Below, piece after piece: positions 35,609 to 49,557 of a stretch of 64,000 bases of DNA. Numbering within the stretch: position 1 is the first letter of the stretch; each line of letters begins with the position of its first letter. Position numbers and translations under genes: made by a program. The DNA comes from Tolypeutes matacus (lineage: Eukaryota > Chordata > Mammalia > Cingulata > Chlamyphoridae), in assembly GCA_026826555.1 (NCBI GenBank), contig JAKSZT010037307.1, positions 401,476-465,475 on the forward strand. The letters are read 5' to 3'. The notes beneath the pieces are model-generated. The model was given only the letters and a program-made list of their open reading frames with translations, had not been told where the DNA came from and searched no databases.

Positions 35609-36008
35609 NNNNNNNNNNNNNNNNNNNNNNNNNNNNNNNNNNNNNNNNNNNNNNNNNNNNNNNNNNNNNNNNNNNNNNNNNNNNNNNNNNNNNNNNNNNN
35701 NNNNNNNNNNNNNNNNNNNNNNNNNNNNNNNNNNNNNNNNNNNNNNNNNNNNNNNNNNNNNNNNNNNNNNNNNNNNNNNNNNNNNNNNNNNNNNNNNNNN
35801 NNNNNNNNNNNNNNNNNNNNNNNNNNNNNNNNNNNNNNNNNNNNNNNNNNNNNNNNNNNNNNNNNNNNNNNNNNNNNNNNNNNNNNNNNNNNNNNNNNNN
35901 NNNNNNNNNNNNNNNNNNNNNNNNNNNNNNNNNNNNNNNNNNNNNNNNNNNNNNNNNNNNNNNNNNNNNNNNNNNNNNNNNNNNNNNNNNNNNNNNNNNN
36001 NNNNNNNN
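35609..36008. other. Assembly gap (400 N)
   Basis: Exactly 400 N inside L1-B. The 5' part of ORF1 is lost in it. The true length is unknown. Any reading frame drawn across it is meaningless. Confidence 1.
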
Positions 36009-36598
36009 AAAAAATTGAGCAGGGGCTCAGAGAGTTGAATGACAACACAAAACGCAAGAACATACATGGCATTGGAGTTCCAGAAGGAGAAGAGAAAGGA
36101 AAAGGGGCAGAAAGAGTATCTGAGGAAATAATAGCTGAAAATTTCCCAATTCTCATGAAAGAAATGAACTTTCATGTCCAAGAAGCACACCGTACCCCAA
36201 TAAGAATAAATCCAAATAGACTTACACCAAGACACATATTATTCAGAATGTCAAATATAAAAGATAAAGAGAAAATGCTCAGAGCATCAAGAGAGAAGCA
36301 AACGATCACGTACAGAGGGCATCCAGTAAGACTTTGTGCAGATTTCTCTTCAGAAACCATGGAGGCGAGAAGACAGTGGTATGATACAATTAGGAAACTG
36401 AAAGAGAAAAACTGCCAGCGGAGAATTCTTTACCCAGCAAAACTGTCCTTCAAATATGAAGGTGAATATAAAGTATTCACAAACAAACAGAAACTAAGAG
36501 AGTTTGCAAAAAAGAATCCACCTTTGCAGGAAATATTAAAGGAAGCCTTAGAACCTGAAAGAAAAAGACAGGAGAGAGAGGCTTGGAGGAGAGTATAG
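36009..36598 (+). pseudogene. L1-B ORF1, C-terminal half (5' half in the gap)
   Basis: Open from the gap to the stop at 36596-36598. It shows the RNA-recognition-like region (LMKEMNFHVQEAHRTP..., LRASREKQTITYRG) and the C-terminal domain ending QEILKEALEPERKRQERE. This half has no stop, but the rest cannot be judged. ORF2 of the same element is broken. Confidence 0.88.
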
Positions 36599-36679
36599 AA
36601 GAAAGAAAAGCAGAAAGGATAACCAAAAGAGTAAAAAGAAAGACAAAAATAAGATGACATATGAAACCTAAAGAATAAA

Positions 36680-39600
36680 ATGGAGGAAATAAATAGTGCA
36701 TTTTCAGTAATATCATTGAATGTGAATTGAGTAAACTTCCCAATCAAAAGACACAGGCTGATAGAATGGATAAAAAATAAGAGTCATCCATATGCTGCTT
36801 ACAAGAAATTCACCTTAGACCCAGAGACACAAACCAGCTGAAAGTGAAAGGTTGGAAAAAGATACACCACGCAAATAGTAACCAGAAAAGAGTAGGGGTA
36901 GCTATACTAATATTAGACAAAACAGACTTTAAATGCAAAAAAGTTATAAGAGATACAGAAGGCCATTATATTTTAATAAGAGGGACGATTCACCAGGAAG
37001 ATATAACAGTCATAAATAAATATTAACCTAACCAGGGTGACCCAAAATATATGAGACAAACTCTGGTAAAACTGAAAGGAGAAACAGACATTTCTACAAT
37101 AATCGTTGGAGACTTCAACAGCCCCCTCACATCATTAGATAGAACAACTAGACAGAAGATCAACAAGGAAACAGAGAACTTGAACAATATGATAAACAAG
37201 TTAGACCTAACAGACATATACAGAACACTACATCCAGACTCAGCAGGTTATACATTCTTCTCAAGTGCCCATGGATCTTTCTCCAGGATAGACTACATGT
37301 TAGGTCACAATATAGCTCTCAATAAATATAAAAAGATTGAAGTTATACAAAGCACCTTCTCAGATCATAATGGAATGAAACTAGAAATCAATAATAGACA
37401 AGAAAAAAGTAAATTTGCAAATGTGTGGAGACTGAACAACACACTCCTAAATAATCAGTGAGTCAAAAAAGAAATTGCAAGTGAAATCAGTAAATATATT
37501 GAGACAAATGAAAATGAGAACATAACTTATCAAAACTTATGGGATACAGCGAAGGCAGTCTTGAGAGGGAAATTTATAGCCCTAAATGCCTATATTAAAA
37601 AACAAGAAAGAGCTAAACTCAAAGATTTAACTGAACAACTAGAGAAACTAGAAAAAGAATAGCAAATCAATCCAAAAGCAAGCAGAAGGAAAGAAATAAT
37701 AAAGATTAGAGCAGAAATAAATGAAAATGAGAACAGAAAAACAATAGAGAAAATCAGCAAAACCAAAAGCTGGTTCTTTGAGAAGATCAATAAAATTGAC
37801 AAACCCCTAGCTACACTAACAAAGAAAAAAAAAAAGAGAGAAGATGCAAATAAATACAGTCAGAAATGAAAGGGGGGAAGTTACAAATGGCCCCACAGAA
37901 ATAAAAGAATCATAAGAGGATATTATGAGAAACTATATGCCAACAAACTAGACAACCTAGATGAAATGGACAAATTTCTAGAAACGCACAACCAACCTAC
38001 ACTTAACAAACCAATCACATTTAAGGAGACTGAATTCGTCATCAAAAACTTCCAGCAAAGAAAAGTCCAGGACCAGATGGCTTCACAGGTGAATTCTACC
38101 AAGCATTTCGAAAAGAATTAACACCAATCCTGTTTAAACTCTTCCAAAAAATTGAAGGGGAGGGAAAATTACCCAACACATTTTATGAAGCCAACATCAC
38201 CCTAATACCAAAGCCAGATAAAGATTCCACAAGAAAAGAAAATTACAGACCAATCTCTCTCATGAACATAGATGCAAAAATTCTCAACAAAATACTTGCA
38301 AATCGAATTCAACAGCATATCAAAAGACTTATACATCACGACCAAGTGGGATTTATTCCTGGTATGCAAGTCTGGTTCACCATAAGAAAATCAATCAATG
38401 TAATACACCACATTAACAAATTGAAGGATAAAAAACACATGATCATCTCAACAGATGCAGAAAAGGCATTCGACAAAATCCAGCATCCTTTTTTGATAAA
38501 AACGTTTCAAAAGATAGGAATAGAAGGAAAATTCCTCAATCTGATAAAAGACATATATGAAAAACTCACAGCCAACATTATACTCAATGGGGAAAGGTTG
38601 AAAGCTTTCCCTCAAAGATCGGGAACAAGACAAAGATGCGCCCACTGTCACCATTGTTATTCAACATTGTACTAGAAGTTCTAGCTAGGGCAATTAGACA
38701 AGAAAAAAAAAAATTTAAATGCATCCAAATAGGAAAAGAGAAAGTAAAACTCTCTCTGTTTACAGATGACATGATCCTGTACTTAGAAAATCCTGAAGTA
38801 TCCACGACAAAGCTACTTGAACTAATAAATGAGTTCAGCAACGTGGCAGGATACAAGATCAACACACAAAAATCAATAATGTTTTTGTACACTAGTACTG
38901 AACAACCTGAGGAGGAAATCAGGGGGAAAATTCCATTTTCAAAAGCAAGTAAAAGACTCAAATACCTAGGAGTTTATTTAACCAAAGAAGTATAGGACCT
39001 ATATGCAGAAAACTACAAAACAATGCTAAAAGAAATTTTAAAAGACCTAAACAAATGGAAAGACATTCCGTGTTCATGGGTTGGAAGAATAAATATCATG
39101 AAGATGTCAATCTTAACCAAACTGATTTATAGATTCAATGTTATACCAATCAAAATCCCAACAGCTTACTTTACAGAATTAGAGAAGGCAATTATCAAAT
39201 TCATCTGGAAGGGTAAGTGCACCCGGATAGCCAAAAGCATTCTAAAAAAGAAGAGCAACGGGGGAGGAATTTCACTGCCTGACCTTGAAACATATTACAA
39301 AGCTACAGTGGTCAAAACAACATGGTACTGGCATATAGACCCATCAATCAGTGGAACAGAACTGAGAACCCAGAAATAAACCCTATACAGTCAACTGGTT
39401 TTTGACAAACCTACCAAGCCCACGCTAACGGGAAAAAACAGTCTCTTCAACAAATGGTGTTGGGAGAACTGGATATCTATAACCAAAAGAATGAAAGAGG
39501 ACCCCTATCTCACCCCCTATACAAGAATCATCTCACCCCCTATACAAGAATCAACTCAAAATGGATCAAAGATCTAAATATAAAAGCCACGACCATAAAA

Positions 39601-40698
39601 CTACTAGAAGAAAATGTAGGGAAACATCTTCAAGACCTTGTAGTAGGTGGTGGTGTCTAGGACCTTACACCCAAAGCACGTGCAACGAAAGAAAAAATAG
39701 ATAAATGGGACCTCCTCAAAATTAAATACTTTTGCACCTCACAGGACTTTGTCAAAAGGGTGAAAAGGCAGCCAACTCAATGGGAAAAAATATTTGGAAA
39801 TCACATATCTGATAAGGGTTTAATGTCCAGGATATATAAAGAGATGTTACAGCTCAACAATAAAAAGACAAATGACCCAATTAAAAAATGGGCAAAGACT
39901 TGAATAGACATTTGTCCAAAGAAGAAATACAAATGGCAAAAAAAAAACACATGAAGAAATGCTCAACATCACTCCTGATTAGGGAGATGCAAATCAAAAC
40001 TACAATGAGAGGGAAGCAGCTGTGGCTCAATCAGTAGGGCTCCCGTTTACCATGTGGGGGGCCCCGGGTTCGGTTCCCGGGGCCTCCTGGTGGGGGCAGG
40101 CCTGCCCGCGTGGCGTGGTTGGCTGGCCCGGTGAGCACAAGCAGCAAGGGGGGAATAGATGAATAAATAAATAAAATCTTAAAAAAAAAAAAAAAAAAAA
40201 AACTACAATGAGATATCATTTCAGACCTATCAGAATGTCCAGTATTAAAAAGACAGAGAACTACAAGTGTTGGAGAGGATGTGGAGAGATAGGAACACTT
40301 CTTCACTGTTGGTGGGAATGCAGAATAGTACAACCACTATGGAGGACTGTTTGGCAGTTCCTAAAGAAGTTGAATATAGACTTGCCACGTGACCCTGCCA
40401 TACCACTACTGGGTATATACCCAGAAGAACTGAGAGCAGTGACACGAACAGACATCTGCACACCAATGTTCATAGTGACATTATTCACCATTGCCAAAAG
40501 TTGGAAACAACCCAGGTGTCCATCAACAGATGGATGGATAAACAAACTGTGATCTATTCACACGGTGGAATATTTTGCAGCTGTAAGAAGAAATGAAGTC
40601 GTAAAGCATATGACAACATGGATGAACTGGAGGATATTATGTTGAGCTAAGCAAGCCAGACACAAAAGGACAAATACCATATGAATGCTTTATTATAA
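36680..40698 (+). pseudogene. L1-B ORF2, broken and split by a SINE
   Basis: Starts ATGGAGGAAATAAATAGTGC, meets a stop at 36728-36730, and has further stops and frameshifts (near 37025, 37460, 38060, 38630, 38993). Endonuclease (GDFNSP, SDHNG), RT (FTDD at 38759-38770, normally FADD in these copies) and Cys/His ([18 protein letters not shown], about 40268-40321) regions are all recognisable. A SINE interrupts it at 40011-40198. Confidence 0.92.
40011..40198 (+). mobile_element. Young long-body SINE inside L1-B
   Basis: Complete head (gcagctgtggctcaatcagt; B box gggttcggttcccgg), body cctcctggtgggggcaggcc, (aata)n tail and A20. Exact 15-bp duplication aaaactacaatgaga (39996-40010, 40199-40213). 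It is the innermost layer of the nest. Confidence 0.97.
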
Positions 40699-40860
40699 AC
40701 CAAATATATTGTGTAACATATTGTTGGATTCAAAAAAAATTTTATATGTATCCAGTACATTTAATTGAGAAATGTATATATCTATTCATCTGTGTTTACT
40801 TTTTAGTTTTTAATTGTTTCTATTTTCAATTGTTAAATGTACAAAATAAATTAAAAAAAA

Positions 40861-41253
40861 CACACACACACACACACACACACAAATGGGGGAGCAGATG
40901 TGGCTCAAGTAGTTGAGCTCCTGCCTCCTACACAGGAGGTCCCAAGTTTGGTTCCCAGTGCCTCCTAAAAATGCAAAAAACAAACAACAATCAAAACAAA
41001 TGGAAAAACCAACTCAGGGAAGCTGATGTGGCTCAGTGGTTGAGCGCCAGCTTCCCTCATATGAGGTACTGGATTTAATTTCAATCCCTGGCCCCCAATA
41101 CCTCAAAAAAAAAAAGTTTGAAAGTAGAAAGATGGAAAAAGATATACCATGCAAATGAAAACTGAAAGAAAGCTGGAGTAGTTTTATTAATCTCAGACAA
41201 ATAGACTTAAGACAAAAATTGTTAGTAGAGACAAATAAAGGTATTTTTAAATG
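40861..41253 (+). other. Putative 3'-transduced segment of L1-B
   Basis: A (CA)13 repeat, a SINE (about 40886-40985, flanked by acaaatgg), a second SINE of the 'ctcagtggttgagcgc' subtype (about 41018-41112), and a fragment of old L1 endonuclease sequence, ending gtatttttaaatgg before A12. It sits between the L1-B 3' UTR and the shared target duplication, so it appears to have been copied with L1-B from its source locus. AATAAA lies 15 bases before the A-run. Confidence 0.75.
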
Positions 41254-42216
41254 GAAAAAAAAAAAAGATGTTACAACTCAACAATAAAAAGACAAATGAC
41301 CCAATTAAAAAATGGGCAAAAGTCTTGAATAGATATTTGTCCAAAGAAGAAATACAAATGGCAAAAACCACATGTAAAAATGTTCAGCATCATTAATGAT
41401 TAGGGAAATGCAAATCAAAACTACAATCAGATACCATTTCACAACTATCAGAATTGCCACTATTAAACAGACAACTACAAGTGTTGGAGAGAATGTGGGG
41501 AGATAGGAACACTTATTCACTGTTGGTGTGAGCATAGAATGGTATAGCCACTGTGGAGGACTGTTTGGCAGTTCCTAAAGAAGTTGAAAATAGATTTGCC
41601 ATGTGACCCTGCAATACCACTACTGGGTATATACCCAGAAGAACTGAGAGCAGTGACACGAACAGACATCTGCACACCGATGCTCATAGCAACATTATTC
41701 ACAATTGCCAGATGGAAACAACTCAGGTGTCCATCAACCGATGAATGGATAAACAAACTGTGGTGTATTCACAGGATGGAATATTATGCAGCTGTAAGAA
41801 GAAATGAAGTCGTAAAGCATATGGCAACATGGATGAACCTGGAGGACATCATGTTGAATGAAGCAAGCCAGACACAAAAGGACAAATACTGTATGACTGC
41901 GCTACTATGAACTAAATATATTGTGTAACGTATGGTATGATTCCATTTATACAAATTGTAAATATAAACCAATTTATAAAGATGAAATTAGATTAGTGGT
42001 TATGTAGGGCTGGGAAAGGCATGCTAAGAGGTGTGGAGATTTTCTTTTTGGAATAATGAAATGGTTCTAACATTTTTTGTGGTGATGAATGAACAACATT
42101 GTGATTATAGTTAAAGCCATTGATTCTACACTTTGGATAGATCGTATGGTATGTGGATATATCTCAATAAAACTGGTGAATAAATAAATAAATAATTGTG
42201 TAATAGCCAGAAATAG

Positions 42217-42654
42217 GGAAGTGAATGTGGCTCAGGCAACTGGGCTCCCGCCTACCACATGGGAGGTCGCTGGTTAGGATCCCAGTGCCTCCTAAAGAAG
42301 ACAGTGAGCTGGCGCAACGGGCAGGCACAACAAGCTGACACAACAAGAGACACAAGAAGAAAAAAACATAATGAGAGACACTACAAAGCAGGGAGCAGAG
42401 GTTTCCAGTGCCTCCTAAAGAAGACAATGAGCTGATACAGCAAGATGATACAACAGAAACATGGCGAGCAAAAACACAATGAGACACACAACAAAGCAGG
42501 GAGCAGAGGTGGCTCAAGCAATTAGGCACCTCCCTCCCACATCAGAGGTCCCAGGTTTGGCTCCTAGTGCCTCCTAAAATAAACAAGGAAGATGAACAGA
42601 CACAGCAAGTGCAAACAACAATGTGGTGGGGAGAAATTAAAAAAAAAAAAAAAA
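42217..42654 (+). mobile_element. Trimer-like composite SINE
   Basis: First unit complete (head at 42217, cctcctaaagaagacagtga body). The second unit is joined at 'gcagaggtttccagtgcctc' near 42400 and lacks most of its head. The third unit is complete from about 42490 (gcagaggtggctcaagcaat), with an A-tail. Flanks g(c/t)ca(g/a)aaatag on both sides show one insertion event. Confidence 0.85.
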
Positions 42655-42665
42655 GTCAAAAATAG

Positions 42666-42918
42666 CAGCTTTGTACAACAAGGGAAACACAGAGATTGAG
42701 AGGTGAAGAATTTTCTTGCTTACTTGTTTGTCTGGTTTTAGTTTATTATTATTATTATTATTATTATTATTGAAATAATGAAAAGGCTGTAATAATTATT
42801 GAAGTGATGAATGCACAATTTTGTTATTATACCAAATACCACTGATTACATAGTTTGGATGAATTGTATGCTTTATTAATATGTACCAATAAAATTGATT
42901 TGTTTAAAGAAAAAAAGG
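42666..42918 (+). mobile_element. L1-type 3' end with (ATT)n
   Basis: Similar to 56061-56270: both read 'gaaataatgaaaa...gatgaatgcacaatt...ttataccaaataccactgat...tttggatg...ttattaatatgta', ending A-rich. Contains an (att)n run at 42743-42770. It is either a long 3' UTR of L1-1 or a separate insertion. Confidence 0.65.
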
Positions 42919-43529
42919 CAATGCTGAGTAAAATAGAGCTCTAAATGCTTAAATTGAAAAAGAATCTCTCAAATCAGAGACCTAACCTCACAACTAAAAG
43001 ATCTAGAGAAACAAGAGCAAACTAAATACAAATTGAGCAGGAAGAAGGAAATAATGGCTAAAGCAAAGATAAATGAAATAAAGAATGAAAAACAATAGAG
43101 AATCAGCAAAACCAAAAGTAGGTTCTTTGAAAAGATCAATAAAAACAATAGTTTACCTTTAGCTAAACTGACAATTAAAAAAAAAGAGAAGACAGAAATA
43201 ACTAAAATCAGAAAAAGGGGGGGATTACAACTGATCCCACAGAAATAAAAAGGATTGTAAGAAGATACTATGAATAACTGTATGCTAACAAATTATAGAT
43301 AACTTAGATCAAATGGACAAATTCCTAGAAACACAAACTATCTACACTGAATCAAGACAAAACAGAAGATCTCAACAGACCAATTACCAATAAAGAGATT
43401 GAATCGGTAATCAAAAACCTCCCAACAAAGAGAAATCCAGGACCAGATCGCTTCACAGGTGTACTTTTTACCAAACAATCCAAGAAGACTTAAACACTTC
43501 CAAAAACTTAAAGGGTTGGGGACACTACC

Positions 43530-44186
43530 TGTCTTAGCTCACCACAGGGCTGCCATTACAAAGTACTGGAAATGGGTTGGCTTTTATAACAGAAATTTTA
43601 CTTAGGGTAAAATTTACAGTTCTGAGGCCATGACATGTCCAAATCAAGGCATCAGCAGATATGCTTTCTCAACAAAGTCAGCTACTGGTGATCCTGGGGT
43701 CCTGCCACGTGGCAAAGCAAGATGGCTGCTGATCTCTGCCAAGGTCCCTGCCTTCCCCTCCAGAATCTCTCATCTGCTAGAGCTCAGCTGTAGCAACCAG
43801 ACATAGGGCTTGTATCTTTGCGGGCCTCCTCTCTCAGTCTCAGCTGCTCTGCTTTCTTTCCAAGTTCAAGCTATATGTATCAGGCATATGGTTTGTCTCT
43901 TTAGGCTGCTTGAGCTGCTCTGTGGGCCCAGCCTCTTGGGGGCTTCGTGTTTAAGCTTTGACTGCTAGTGATCCTCGAGTCCTTCTCTCACATGGAAGGG
44001 TCAAAAATGGCAGAGCTCCCTTTTCCTGTGTTCCGTTTATATAAGGGACAGTAAGAGGAGAGAAACACCTGTGTCACACCTCACTGATATAGTCCAATCA
44101 AAAGGGCCCCACACCAATAGGAATGGATTAGTTAAAAAACAACCTTTTTCTTTTTGGGATTCATAAGCGAACTTCAAAATGTCACA
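43530..44186 (+). mobile_element. Solo LTR of an endogenous retrovirus-like element
   Basis: 657 bp starting TGTCTTAG and ending TGTCACA (TG...CA), inside L1-0 ORF2. 5-bp duplication with one mismatch, ctacc (43525-43529) and ctatc (44187-44191); L1 sequence continues exactly afterwards. A 5-bp duplication fits ERVL/MaLR-type or other ERV LTRs. The family is not named. A possible promoter is the tttatataagg stretch near 44037. No internal viral genes are present. Confidence 0.85.
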
Positions 44187-45848
44187 CTATCTAATACATT
44201 CTAGGAGGCCAACAACTCCCTCAAAACAAAGCCAGATAAACACCACAAGAAAAGAAAACTATAGACCAATATTTCTTAAGAATATAGACACAAAAATCCT
44301 CAACAAAATACTATCAAACCAAACTCAACAGCACATTAAAAGAATTATATATTATGATCAAGTGGGATTTATCCCAGCAGCTAAGCAAGGGTGATGTAAC
44401 ATAAGAAAATCAATGAAATACACATTAATAGAATGTAGGGAAAAAAAAACAGATGATTATCTCAATTAATGCAGAAAAGGCATTTGACAAAATCCAGCAC
44501 CCTTCCTGATAAAAAATACTTAGAAAATAAGGAATAGGAGAAAACTTCCAGAACGCAGTAAAGGATGTCTATGAAAAACCACAGCTAACATCCTACTTAA
44601 TGGTGAAAGACTGAAAGCTTTGCCTCTACGATCAGGAACAAGACAAGGATGCCCACTGTCACCACTGTAACTCAACATTATAGCAGAAGTTCTTGCCAGA
44701 GCATCTAGGCAAGAAAAAGAAATAAAAGGCACCCAAACTGGAAAGGAAGAAGTAAAGCTTTCCCTATTTGCAGATAACATATTGAGAAAATCCTGAAAAA
44801 TCCACAACAAAGCTATTAGAACTAATAGACGAGTTCAGCAAAATGGCTGGATACAACATTAATATGCAAAAGTCATTTCTATACACTCCTAATGAGCAAT
44901 CTGAGGAGGAAATCAGAAAAAAAATTCTATTTATAACAGAGACTAAAAGAATCAAAATTTAGGTACAAACTTAACCAAGGACATAAAGGACCTGTATTCA
45001 GAAAACTACAAAACATTGCTAGAAGAAACCAAAGAAAACTTAAATAAATGGAAGGACACTCCATGTTCATGGATTGGAAGACAAAAATTTTGTTACAGTG
45101 TCAATTCTACCCAAACTGATTTACAGATTCAACGCAATCCCAATAAAAATCTCAACAGCATTTTTTTCAGAAATGGAAAAGCCAATTGTCAAATTTATTT
45201 GGAAGGGTAATGGATCCCAAACAGCCAAAATTGTCTTAAAAAAGAATGAAGTTGGAGGACTCTCACTTCCTGACTTTAAAGCATATTACTTAGCTACAGT
45301 GGTAAAAATAGCAGGGTGCTGGCATAAAGATAGACAGACTGACCAATGGAACAGAACAGAGAACTCAGAAACAGACCCTTATATCTATGGTTAAGTGATC
45401 TTTGACAAGGATGTCAAGCCCACCCAGCTGGGCCAGAAGAGTCTATTAAACAAATCGGTTGCTGAGAGAACTGGATAGCTATAACCAAAAGAAAGAAAGA
45501 AAGGACTTCTGTCTCTCATCTTACACAAAAATTAATTCAGACCATTTTGAAAGCATTAAGAAAACATCTTCAAGATCGTATGGCAGGCTGTAGTTTCTTA
45601 AACCTTACCCTCAAAGCACAAGCAACAAATGAATAGATAAATGGGACCTCCTCAAAATTAAACACTTCTGTTCTTCAAAAGACTTTATCAAGAAAGTAAA
45701 AAGGCAGCCTACTCAATGGGAGAAAATATTTGGAAACCACATATCCAATAAGGGATTGATATCCATGTTATATAAAGAGATCATACAACTCAACTATAAA
45801 ACAACAAGCAACGCAATTTAAAAATGGGCAAAAGACTTAAAATGTTCA

Positions 45849-47144
<1,296 letters not shown>

Positions 47145-48584
47145 GATGTTCAACATCAATAACGATTAGGGAAATGCAGACCAAAACTACCAAAACTACA
47201 ATGAAGAAGATGTCATTTCACACTTTATAGAATGGCCATTATTTTAAAAAAAACAGAAAACTACAAGTGCTGGAAAGGATGTGGAGAAACAGGAACACCC
47301 CTTCACTGTTGGTGGGAATGTAGAACTGCGCAGCCTCTGTGGAAGACAGTTTGGCAGTATCTCCAGAAGCTGAATATAGAACTGATGTATGATCCAGCAA
47401 TCCTGTTACTAGGAATATATTCAGAAGAACTGAAAGCAAGGGTGCAAACTGACATTTGCACACTGATGTTCACAGCAGAATTATTCACAATTGCTAAAAT
47501 ATGGAAACAGTCTAAGTGTCCATCAACCAATGACTGGATAAACAAAATGTGAAATATACACACAATGGAGTACTATTCAGCTGTAAGAAGAAATGAAATC
47601 GGGATGCATATGACAACATGGATGAACCTAGAGGATATTATGTTGAGTGAAATAAGCCAGACACAAAAGGATAAATATTGTATGGTCACATTAATATGAA
47701 TTAAATACGATGAGTAAACTAATAGAGGTAAACTCTAGAGTATAGATTACCAGGAAATAGAAGGTGGGTTAAGAATGGGAGATGATGCTTAATGTATGTA
47801 CACTATTAATAAGGTTAATTGTAAAAGTGTGAAAATGAATAGAGTTGAGAGTAACACATTATAATGAGTATAACTAACACTGCTGATTTATAAATGTGAT
47901 TGTAGCTGAAAGGGGTAATCTGTGGAAGTAAAAAATGTTCCTAAATACAGTCAAAGAGCTAAAGGAAAACATGGACAAAGAACTAAAGGAAATCAGGAAA
48001 ATGATAGAGGGGCATGAAGAGAATAACAATAGAGATGTGGAAATTAAGAAAAACGAACCAAAAAGAGTTGAAGACCACCATAACAGAAATTTAAAATTCC
48101 ATATAGGAGTTCAACAGCAGATTGGAGCTGGCAAAGGAAAGAATTGGTGAACCTGATAAGATAATTGAAAGCATCCAGTCTGAGGAGCAGAAAGGGGAAA
48201 AAATGAAGAAAAGTGAAGAGTCCAAGAAACCCATGGGTCACCATCAAGCATACCAATATATGCATTGTGGGAGTTCGAGAATGAGAAGAAAGGGGCAAAG
48301 AAAATACTCAAAGAAATAATGGCTAAAAACTTCCCAAATTAAACAAAAGACATGAATACACATATCAAAGATGCTCAATTAATTCTAAACATGGTAAAAC
48401 TAAACAGACTGACACTGCAACATATTATAATCAAACACTTGAATGCAAAAATAGAGAATTCTGAAAGCCACAAGAGAGATCCAACATGTCATGTACAAGG
48501 GAGTCTCAATAAGATCAAGTGCTGTTTCTCATTGGAAACCATGTAGGCAAGAAGGCAGTGGGAAGACATATTTAAAGTGCTAAA

Positions 48585-48702
48585 GGGGGGCGGATGTGGC
48601 TCAAATGGTTGGGCGTCCGTCTGCCATATGGAGGGACCTGGGTTCGATCCCCGGGACCTCCCGGTAAAATTTAAAAAAATAATAATAAATAAATAAATAA
48701 AT
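48585..48702 (+). mobile_element. Short-form SINE
   Basis: Head ggatgtggctcaaatggttg, B box gggttcgatccccgg, then cctcccggtaaaattt and an (aata)n tail. Duplication aaagtgctaaa (48574-48584, 48703-48713). Confidence 0.93.
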
Positions 48703-48777
48703 AAAGTGCTAAAAGCAAAAAATTGTCAACCAAAAATTCTATACTCAGCAAAACTGACTTTCAAAAATTGGGGACAG

Positions 48778-48879
48778 AGGGAGTGGGTGTAGCTCAGTGG
48801 TTGAGCGCCTGCTTTGCATATATGAGATCCCAGGTTCAATCCCCAGTAACCCTAAAAAAATTTTTTTTAATTAAAATTT
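48778..48879 (+). mobile_element. SINE, 'tagctcagtggttgagc' subtype
   Basis: Head gtgggtgtagctcagtggtt, B box aggttcaatcccc, A/T-rich tail. Duplication aaaattg(g/a)gg(g)acag at 48764-48777 and 48880-48894. Confidence 0.9.
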
Positions 48880-49122
48880 AAAATTGAGGGACAGATTAAG
48901 ACATTCCCAGAAAAACAAAAGCCGAAGGAATTAGTCACCACTAGATCGGTCCTACAAAAAATGCTAAAGGGAATTCTGCAGGTTGAAAGGAAAGGATAGT
49001 AGAGAACTGACTGAAGCCACATGAAGAAACAAAAAATCCAGTACAGATAATGACATGAGTAAATATAAATACCAGTACAATCGTATTTTTTATTTGTAAC
49101 TCCATTTTTTTATTTCCTAAAG

Positions 49123-49557
49123 TGTTATGGTGGCTTTTACCCCAGAAAAAATATGTTCTTAAACTTAATCCATTTCTGTGGGTGTGAACCAATGCAAATA
49201 GGACCTTTATATGAGGTGACTTCAGTTAAAGTGCTACCCAACTGAACGAGGATGGGTCTTAATCCTATTACTCTAGTCCTTTATAAGCAGAAATTCAGAC
49301 ACAGAAAGAGAGAAAGCCACGGGAAGAAGCCAGAAACCAAGAGAACTCAGAGAAGCCAGGAGAAGCTGCCATGTACACTGCCATATGACAGAAAAGCCAA
49401 GGACCAAGGATAGCTGGCAGCCAGTCCCAGTATGATACCATTTTCTGGGAGAAAGCACTGCTTTGATGACATCTTGATTTTAGACTTAGCCTCAAAATTG
49501 TGAGCCAATAAATACCCATTGTTTAAGCCAACCCACTGTAGCCAGGAAACCAAAACA
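49123..49557 (+). mobile_element. MaLR-like solo LTR
   Basis: 435 bp from TGTTATGGTGGC to ACCAAAACA. The 'agccaataaatacccattgt' poly(A) region and 'gtttaagccaacccactgta' end are typical of MaLR/MLT-MST-type LTRs. It interrupts an L1 relic. No clear target duplication found. No viral genes present. Confidence 0.7.

Larger units (their letters stand above)
34834..41265 (+). mobile_element. L1-B: near full-length L1 plus 3'-transduced segment
   Basis: Bounded by agatgtta at 34826-34833 and 41266-41273, where L1-1 ORF2 is interrupted and resumes. It contains a 5' UTR start (gacttccgggaagatagcgg), a 400-N gap at 35609-36008, the ORF1 C-terminal half (to 36598), ORF2 (36680-40698), a short 3' UTR to 40860, then 393 bp of non-L1-B sequence (40861-41253) with AATAAA at 41233-41238 and a terminal A12. 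ORF2 has early stops (first at 36728-36730) and frameshifts, and the FADD box reads FTDD at 38759-38770, so it is inactive. Antisense to RAD54L2. Confidence 0.92.
29700..42918 (+). mobile_element. L1-1: second-level L1 inserted in L1-0, itself split
   Basis: Flanked by caatgctgag at 29690-29699 and 42919-42928, at the point where L1-0 ORF2 is interrupted and then resumes. Contents in order: L1 5' UTR (29700-31320) with two SINEs, the ORF1 N-terminal part to 31474, the unclassified repeat copy 2 (31475-32923), ORF2 RT (32924-33008, 33492-33568, 33716-34833), L1-B and its transduced tail (34834-41265), ORF2 C-terminus (41266-41910), 3' UTR to 42195, then a SINE and a further L1-type 3' end to 42918. 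Two successive 3'-end-like sequences are unexplained. Confidence 0.8.

Noticed and set aside
35507..36598. A 363-codon open frame running across the N gap
   Set aside because: Most of it is unknown sequence. The real part after the gap is L1 ORF1 and the part before it is L1 5' UTR.
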